Shown here: piece by piece, positions 5,610 to 10,262 of the stretch
Numbering within the stretch: position 1 is the stretch's first letter
Layout: every line of letters starts with the position of its first letter
Origin: an uncultured Caulobacteraceae bacterium
GTDB lineage: Bacteria; Pseudomonadota; Alphaproteobacteria; Caulobacterales; Caulobacteraceae
Reading direction: 5' to 3'
DNA: 10,262 nucleotides
NCBI GenBank assembly: GCA_937910255.1
Contig: CALEOQ010000028.1
Coordinates: 1-10,262 of the forward strand
The notes under the pieces: generated by a model
What the model was told of the DNA's origin: nothing
Seen by the model: only the letters and a program-made list of their open reading frames with translations
Database searches by the model: none
Made by a program: the position numbers and the translations under genes

Positions 5610-7013
5610 ATGCGCCTGCCGCGCATCTTTCGCACCACGCCCTTCCGGCTCACCCTGCTGTTCCTGGCCCTGTTCGCGGCCTCGGCCAGCGCCTTCCTGG
5701 CCTATATCTATGTGGCGACCGCCGGCGAGGCGACGCGGCGGGTCGACCAGCTGATCACCCGCGAGATGCGCACCCTGCAGAGCGCCTACGGCCGGGCGGG
5801 AACCGACGCCCTCAACCAGGCGCTGATCGAGCGGGCGGCCAGCGAGCGGCCCTATCTCTACCTGCTGATGCGTCCAGACGGGACGAGCATCTCCGGCTCC
5901 ATCGAGGAGTCCCCCCTCGAAGACTTCAATGGCGATCCCACCTGGACCAGCTTTCGGGTCACCGAATTCGACGTCCAGGGTCGCGAGGTCAACCGGCCGG
6001 CCCGCGGCCTGCAGGAGCGGCTTTCGGGCGGCGAGATCCTGTTCGTCGGGGCCGATGTGGCCGAGGACGAGGCCTATGTGGTCAAGATCGTCCGGGCCCT
6101 GTGGGGCGCTGGCGCCCTGGTCATCGTCCTGGGCCTGGCCGGCGGCGTGGTGGTCAGCCGTAATGTCAGCCGCTCGATGATCGGCCTCAATACGGTGGTC
6201 GATGCGGTGCGCAATGGCGACCTCAGCGCCCGGGCGCCGGTGCGCGGAACCCGCGACGAACTGGACGAGCTAGCCGTCGGCCTCAACGAGATGCTGGACC
6301 GTCTGGAACGCTCCATGGCCGGCCACAAGCATGCCGGCGACGCCATCGCCCATGACCTGCGCTCGCCGCTCACGCGGCTTCGGTCCAGGCTGGAGGCCTC
6401 CTATCTCGACCTGGAGGCCGGCCGCGGCGATCCCGAGGCGGCCTTCGCCCAGGCGATCGAGGACACGGACGGCGTGTTGAAGACCTTCGGCGCCGTCCTG
6501 GCCATCGCCCGGCTGCAGGCGGCCGGCACGGCGCCTGACCCCGTGGTGTTTGATCCGTCGGATCTGGCCGCCGATATCTGCGAACTCTACGAGCCGCTCT
6601 GCGAGGACAACGGGCTGGACTTCAAGGCCGAGCGGGCGCGGGGACTCTCCATCCGCGCCAACCGGGAGTTCATGGCCCAGGCCCTGGCCAATTTGATGGA
6701 CAACGCCATCAAGTACACGCCTCAGGGCGGCGCCATCATGCTGCGGGTCCGCCGCCGGTCCTCAGGCGAGGTGGAGTTCTCGGTGACCGACACGGGGCCG
6801 GGCGTGCCCGAGGACGACCGCGGCCGCGTGGTGGAGCGTTTCGTCCGCCTGGAAAACAGTCGCAACCAGCCCGGCGCCGGTCTTGGCCTCTCCCTGGTGG
6901 TCGCCGTCGCCGAGGCCCACGGGGGACGCGTGGAGCTGTCCGAGGGACCTGGCAAGGTCGGTGAAATCGGCCCGGGCCTGCGCGTCGCCGTGATCCTGCC
7001 CCACGCCGCCTGA
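5610..7013 (+). CDS. HAMP-domain sensor histidine kinase, partner of the preceding regulator
   Basis: Membrane sensor that autophosphorylates and should phosphorylate the adjacent OmpR-type regulator. In the 467-residue product, membrane helices at about 11-33 and 162-183 flank a periplasmic sensor region of about 125 residues with no motif I recognise. A HAMP linker (about 184-237) is followed by the dimerisation/phospho-acceptor domain with His248 in IAHDLRSPLTRLRSR. The ATPase domain has the N box NLMDNAIKYT (Asn365), G1 box DTGPGVP (394-400), Phe411 and the G2 box GAGLGLSLV (422-430). HDLRSP marks a standard class I kinase, all catalytic boxes intact. ATG 5610 is preceded by AAGGGGCGG at 5593-5601 and lies 15 bp after the regulator stop. 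The stimulus is unknown; its neighbour degP suggests an envelope signal, which is inference. Confidence 0.94.
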   Translation: MRLPRIFRTTPFRLTLLFLALFAASASAFLAYIYVATAGEATRRVDQLITREMRTLQSAYGRAGTDALNQALIERAASERPYLYLLMRPDGTSISGSIEESPLEDFNGDPTWTSFRVTEFDVQGREVNRPARGLQERLSGGEILFVGADVAEDEAYVVKIVRALWGAGALVIVLGLAGGVVVSRNVSRSMIGLNTVVDAVRNGDLSARAPVRGTRDELDELAVGLNEMLDRLERSMAGHKHAGDAIAHDLRSPLTRLRSRLEASYLDLEAGRGDPEAAFAQAIEDTDGVLKTFGAVLAIARLQAAGTAPDPVVFDPSDLAADICELYEPLCEDNGLDFKAERARGLSIRANREFMAQALANLMDNAIKYTPQGGAIMLRVRRRSSGEVEFSVTDTGPGVPEDDRGRVVERFVRLENSRNQPGAGLGLSLVVAVAEAHGGRVELSEGPGKVGEIGPGLRVAVILPHAA

Positions 7014-7070
7014 GGCGATCCTGGGCCGCCGCGTTTGCCAGAGACCGGTCGGCCCGGCCACACTGGGGCC
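7014..7070 (+). other. Spacer between the kinase gene and glnE
   Basis: These 57 GC-rich bases contain a weak inverted repeat, GGGCCG (7023-7028) with CGGCCC (7050-7055), separated by 21 bases. There is no T-run and no convincing promoter hexamer pair. GGGG at 7065-7068 is unusually close to the glnE ATG for a ribosome binding site. Nothing here shows whether glnE is co-transcribed with the two-component genes. Confidence 0.3.
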
Positions 7071-9540
7071 ATGACCGTGCTCGCTGACTCGCTCCGCCCC
7101 TGCGGCCCCGTGGCCGACCCCAAGGCCGCCGAGCGCACCTATGAAATGCTGGCCCAGGCGGCGGACAAGGGCGGCTGGCGCGCGCGCCTGGACACCGCCT
7201 GGCGCGCGCTGGCGCCGGTGTTCGGCGCCTCGCCCTATCTGTCGGGCCTGGCCCGTCGCTGGCCGGCGATGCTGGGCGAGCTGCTGGCGGCCGATCCTGA
7301 CGAACGCTTCGCTGGCATCATGGCCCGCACCGCAGCAGCCGGCGCTCTGGAGTCCGCAGAGGCGGGGGCTGAGCTGCGCCGGCTGAAGGCCGAGACCCAT
7401 CTGCTGACGGCCCTGGCCGACCTGGGCGGCGTCTGGGACCTGGACGCGGTGACCGGCGCCCTGACCCATTTCGCCGACGCCGCATTGGCTGCGGCGCTGC
7501 AAGCTGTGGCTCAGGCCGAGGTCGCCGCAGGCCGGCTGCAGGCGGTGGGGACCGGACCGGGCGGTCCCGTGCCGGGCTGGTTCTGCCTGGCCATGGGCAA
7601 GCAGGGCGCCTTCGAGCTCAACTATTCCAGCGATATCGACATCTCGGTCTTCTACGATCCCGACGCCTTGCCGGTGGCCGAGGGCGTGGAGCCGCGGGCC
7701 TTCGCCGTCCGCCTGACGCAGGGCCTGGCCGCCCTGATGCAGGACCGCACCGGGGAGGGCTATGTCTTCCGCGTAGACCTGCGCCTTCGGCCCGACCCGT
7801 CCTCGACTCCGCCGGCTGTGACTGTGGCGGCCGCCTTCGAATACTACGAGACCGTCGGCCAGAACTGGGAGCGGGCGGCCTTCATCAAGGCGCGGCCCTG
7901 CGCCGGCGACCTGCCCCGGGCGGACGCCTTCCTGGAGGAGCTGTCGCCCTTCATCTGGCGCAAGAATCTCGACTTCGCCGCCATCGCCGACATCCACTCG
8001 ATCAAGCGCCAGATCCATGTCCACAAGGTCGATGACCGGCTGACCGCCAAGGGCGCCGACCTCAAGCTCGGCCGCGGCGGCATCCGCGAGATCGAATTCT
8101 ACGTCCAGACCCAGCAGCTGATCCTCGGCGGCCGGCATCCCGAACTGCGCGGGCGGCGCACCCTGGACACCCTCGCGGCCCTCACCGAGGCCGGCCATGT
8201 GGAGCCGGCGACCGCCGAGGCGTTGAACGCCGCCTATGATGTGCTGCGCGCCGTCGAGCATCGGGTCCAGATGATCGCCGACGAGCAGACCCACCGCCTG
8301 CCCGAGGCCGATGGCGAACGGGCGCGGGTGGCGGCCCTGTTCGGCCACGACAAGGTCAAGGCCTTCGATGCGGCCATCACCGAGGTGCTCAAGACCGTCA
8401 ACCGCCGCTATGGGGAGCTGTTCCCCGACGAAGAACCCCTTTCGTCGACCTTCGGCAGCCTGATCTTCACCGGCGTGGATGACGACCCCGCCACCCTGAA
8501 GACCCTGGCGCGCATGGGCTTCGACAATCCCCTGCAGGTCTCCCAGACCATCCGCGCCTGGCATCACGGGCGCATCCCCGCCACCCGCACCGAGCGGGGC
8601 CGCGAGCTGTTCACCCGCCTGGCGCCGCGCCTGCTGGAGGCGGCCCACGCCACCGGCGCCCCCAACGCCGCCTTCAACCGGTTCAGCGACTTCTTCGCCA
8701 GCCTGTCGTCGGGCGTGCAGATCCAGTCCCTGTTCCTGGCCAATCCCAAGCTGTTCGAATTGCTGGTCCAGGTGCTGGCCTTTGCGCCCAAGCTGGCCGC
8801 GACTCTGGCCCGTCGGCCCGCCGCCATCGACGCCCTGATCGACGGGGACTTCTTCGCCGAGATCGATCCGGCCGAGGACGAGACGGTGATGGCCATGGCG
8901 CTGGCCCGGGCCGAGGGGTTCGAAGAGGTGATGGACGCCGTCCGCCGCGTCCACCGCGAGCAGGCCTTCCGCCTGGGGGTTCAGGTCATGAGCGGCGTGG
9001 CCAGCGCCGAGCAGGTGGGCCGGGGCTTCGCCGACCTCGCCTATCTCTGCATCCGGACCCTGGCGCCGGCCGCCCTGGCCGAGGCCGAGCGGATCGGCGG
9101 CGCCTTCCCCGGCCAGGTGGCCGTGGTGGCGCTCGGCAAGTGCGGCTCGCGGGAGATGACCGCCTCGTCGGACCTGGACCTGATGACCCTCTACCTGGCC
9201 GACGATCCCCGGGCCATGTCGAGCCTGAAGAGCTGGGGGGCCGAAACCTTCTATGGCCGGTTCACCCAGCGGCTGATCGCGGCCCTGTCCCTGCCGACGG
9301 CCGAGGGCGGCCTCTATGAGGTGGACATGCAACTGCGACCCTCCGGCACCCAGGGGCCTGTGGCGGTCAGCCAGGCGGCCTTTGAGGCCTATTACGCCGG
9401 CGAGGCCGAGACCTGGGAGTTCCTGGCGCTGACCCGGGCGCGCGTGGTCTGGGCCAGCACGCCGGCCTTCGCCGGGACGGCGGCGGGCCTCATCGCGGCG
9501 GCGCTCCGGCGCCCCCCGGACCGGCCCGCCCTGGCCGTCA
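7071..9540 (+). CDS. glnE: Bifunctional glutamine synthetase adenylyltransferase/deadenylase GlnE, 3' end lost
   Basis: GlnE transfers AMP from ATP to a tyrosine of glutamine synthetase to lower its activity and removes it by phosphorolysis, under PII control. From ATG 7071 (MTVLADSLRPCGPV) the frame reads about 823 recognisable residues. The N-terminal deadenylylation nucleotidyltransferase has MGKQGAFELNYSSDIDISVF at 175-194 (Asp188, Asp190), then RVDLRLRPD and YYETVGQNWERAAFIKARP. The C-terminal adenylylation copy has ALGKCGSREMTASSDLDL (Asp701, Asp703), then YEVDMQLRPSGTQG and TWEFLALTRARVVWA. Both active sites keep the DxD pair. Family members usually run to about 950-1000 residues, so the last 130-170, including the GLVDIEF-like segment, are missing. 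After about 9510-9540 protein similarity stops although the frame stays open to the window end; that openness is an artefact of C-rich noise with no stop codons. The truncation is technical, not a pseudogene. Confidence 0.93.
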
Positions 9541-9841
9541 GCTGGCTCCACGCCGCCGCCTACTGCGAGTGGCCGTCCGGTCGGCTGCCCAGCCGGTCTC
9601 GTCCGCCCACCGCGGCCCCACCCGCAACACCGCCCCCGGCCCCCAGCTGCGCCCCACGCTTTCCCCGGGGCCACCCGTACCCGGAACGGTCGGAGCCACA
9701 CCACCGCGGGTCCCTCGGTGGACCGCCGGCCCATCCCGCCGCCGGCGGGGTCGGCGGCGGAGAAGGTGGAGGGCACCCGTGGTCGCTACGGGCCGGAGGG
9801 TTTCCACGCCATCGGCCACTCCCCAGCCGCCCCTGTCGCCC
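9541..9841. other. Error-laden sequence, probably a failing read across glnE
   Basis: About 300 bases between the last recognisable glnE codons and a degraded adapter. All frames give Pro/Arg/Ala/Ser-rich low-complexity translations with no recognisable motif, and the expected glnE C-terminal GLVDIEF-like motif cannot be found in any frame. Because the adapter that follows is itself readable only at about 70% identity, with mismatches almost all called as C, this stretch is best explained as real insert sequence with many miscalls. The apparent reading frames here (for example 9569-9907) should not be annotated. Confidence 0.75.
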
Positions 9842-9899
9842 ACATCGCCAGCGCGCCCCCTTCGGCAAGAGCGTAGATCTCTGCCGCCGCCTCACCCGT
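9842..9899 (+). other. Degraded Illumina P5-side (TruSeq universal) adapter, reverse complement
   Basis: Aligned without gaps to the reverse complement of the TruSeq universal adapter, positions 9842-9881 match 28 of 40 bases, including an uninterrupted GTAGATCTC at 9873-9881. Eleven of the 12 mismatches read C in the window. The next 18 bases (9882-9899) match 9 of 18 with the same drift toward C. Insert sequence therefore ends near 9841. This mirrors the intact P7-side adapter at the left end. I made the alignment by hand. Confidence 0.85.

Positions 9900-10262
<363 letters not shown>

Noticed and set aside
711..9540. A novel defence, toxin or biosynthetic system
   Set aside because: Every gene in this range belongs to a well-known family with intact motifs and familiar neighbours; nothing unexplained of gene size is left.
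9711..9730. Possible trace of the glnE GLVDIEF-like segment (CTCGGTGGAC)
   Set aside because: It is in a different frame, lies about 30 codons later than expected for the family, and the following bases do not fit even after allowing C miscalls.
6762..9776. 1004-residue open frame on the minus strand
   Set aside because: It is opposite glnE and the end of the kinase gene, is rich in Gly/Gln/Arg/His, has no recognisable domain, and runs into the noise region. Long antisense frames are expected opposite high-GC coding DNA. The plus strand carries clear GlnE motifs.

Overview
The window is one assembled contig from a high-GC alphaproteobacterium. The protein sequences, the strong C/G-ending codon bias and the gene order fit the Caulobacterales (Caulobacter/Phenylobacterium-like). 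That assignment is an inference, since no rRNA or other taxonomic marker is present. All supported genes are on the + strand and tightly packed. Both ends are sequencing artefact, not genome.

Layout: 1-158 is Illumina noise, an 8-T run, a P7/index segment and the TruSeq read-2 adapter. Genomic sequence starts at 159. First come about 12 codons of an upstream gene, then a translationally coupled cytochrome c maturation block with 4-nt ATGA overlaps: ccmE/cycJ (193-714), ccmF/cycK (711-2750) and ccmH/cycL (2747-3205). A 139-bp spacer follows, with two inverted-repeat structures and a candidate heat-shock-type promoter. Next is a second block: a DegP/Do-family periplasmic protease (3345-4895), an OmpR-family response regulator (4923-5594) and a HAMP-containing sensor histidine kinase (5610-7013). 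The last gene is glnE, the glutamine synthetase adenylyltransferase/deadenylase (from 7071). It reads cleanly to about 9540 (roughly 823 codons) and then dissolves into error-laden sequence. From there the window is a failing read: glnE protein similarity stops, a degraded P5-side Illumina adapter can be aligned at 9842-9881, G almost disappears after 9900, and the end is poly-C.

How the genes work together: CcmE, CcmF and CcmH are core System I factors that carry heme, ligate it and handle the apocytochrome c thiols in the periplasm. DegP performs quality control in the same compartment. The regulator/kinase pair is an envelope-sensing phosphorelay probably co-transcribed with degP. GlnE controls glutamine synthetase by adenylylation and is a functionally separate neighbour. 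From memory, the cyc(J)KL-degP-two-component order is a recurrent alphaproteobacterial arrangement (rhizobial cycHJKL-degP-feuPQ is similar), so this is a conserved housekeeping region.

I found no undescribed biological system. The points most worth attention are the adapter and noise at both ends, the resulting false gene boundaries (a chimeric start for ccmE, an artificial open frame for glnE), and the ccmH-degP spacer.
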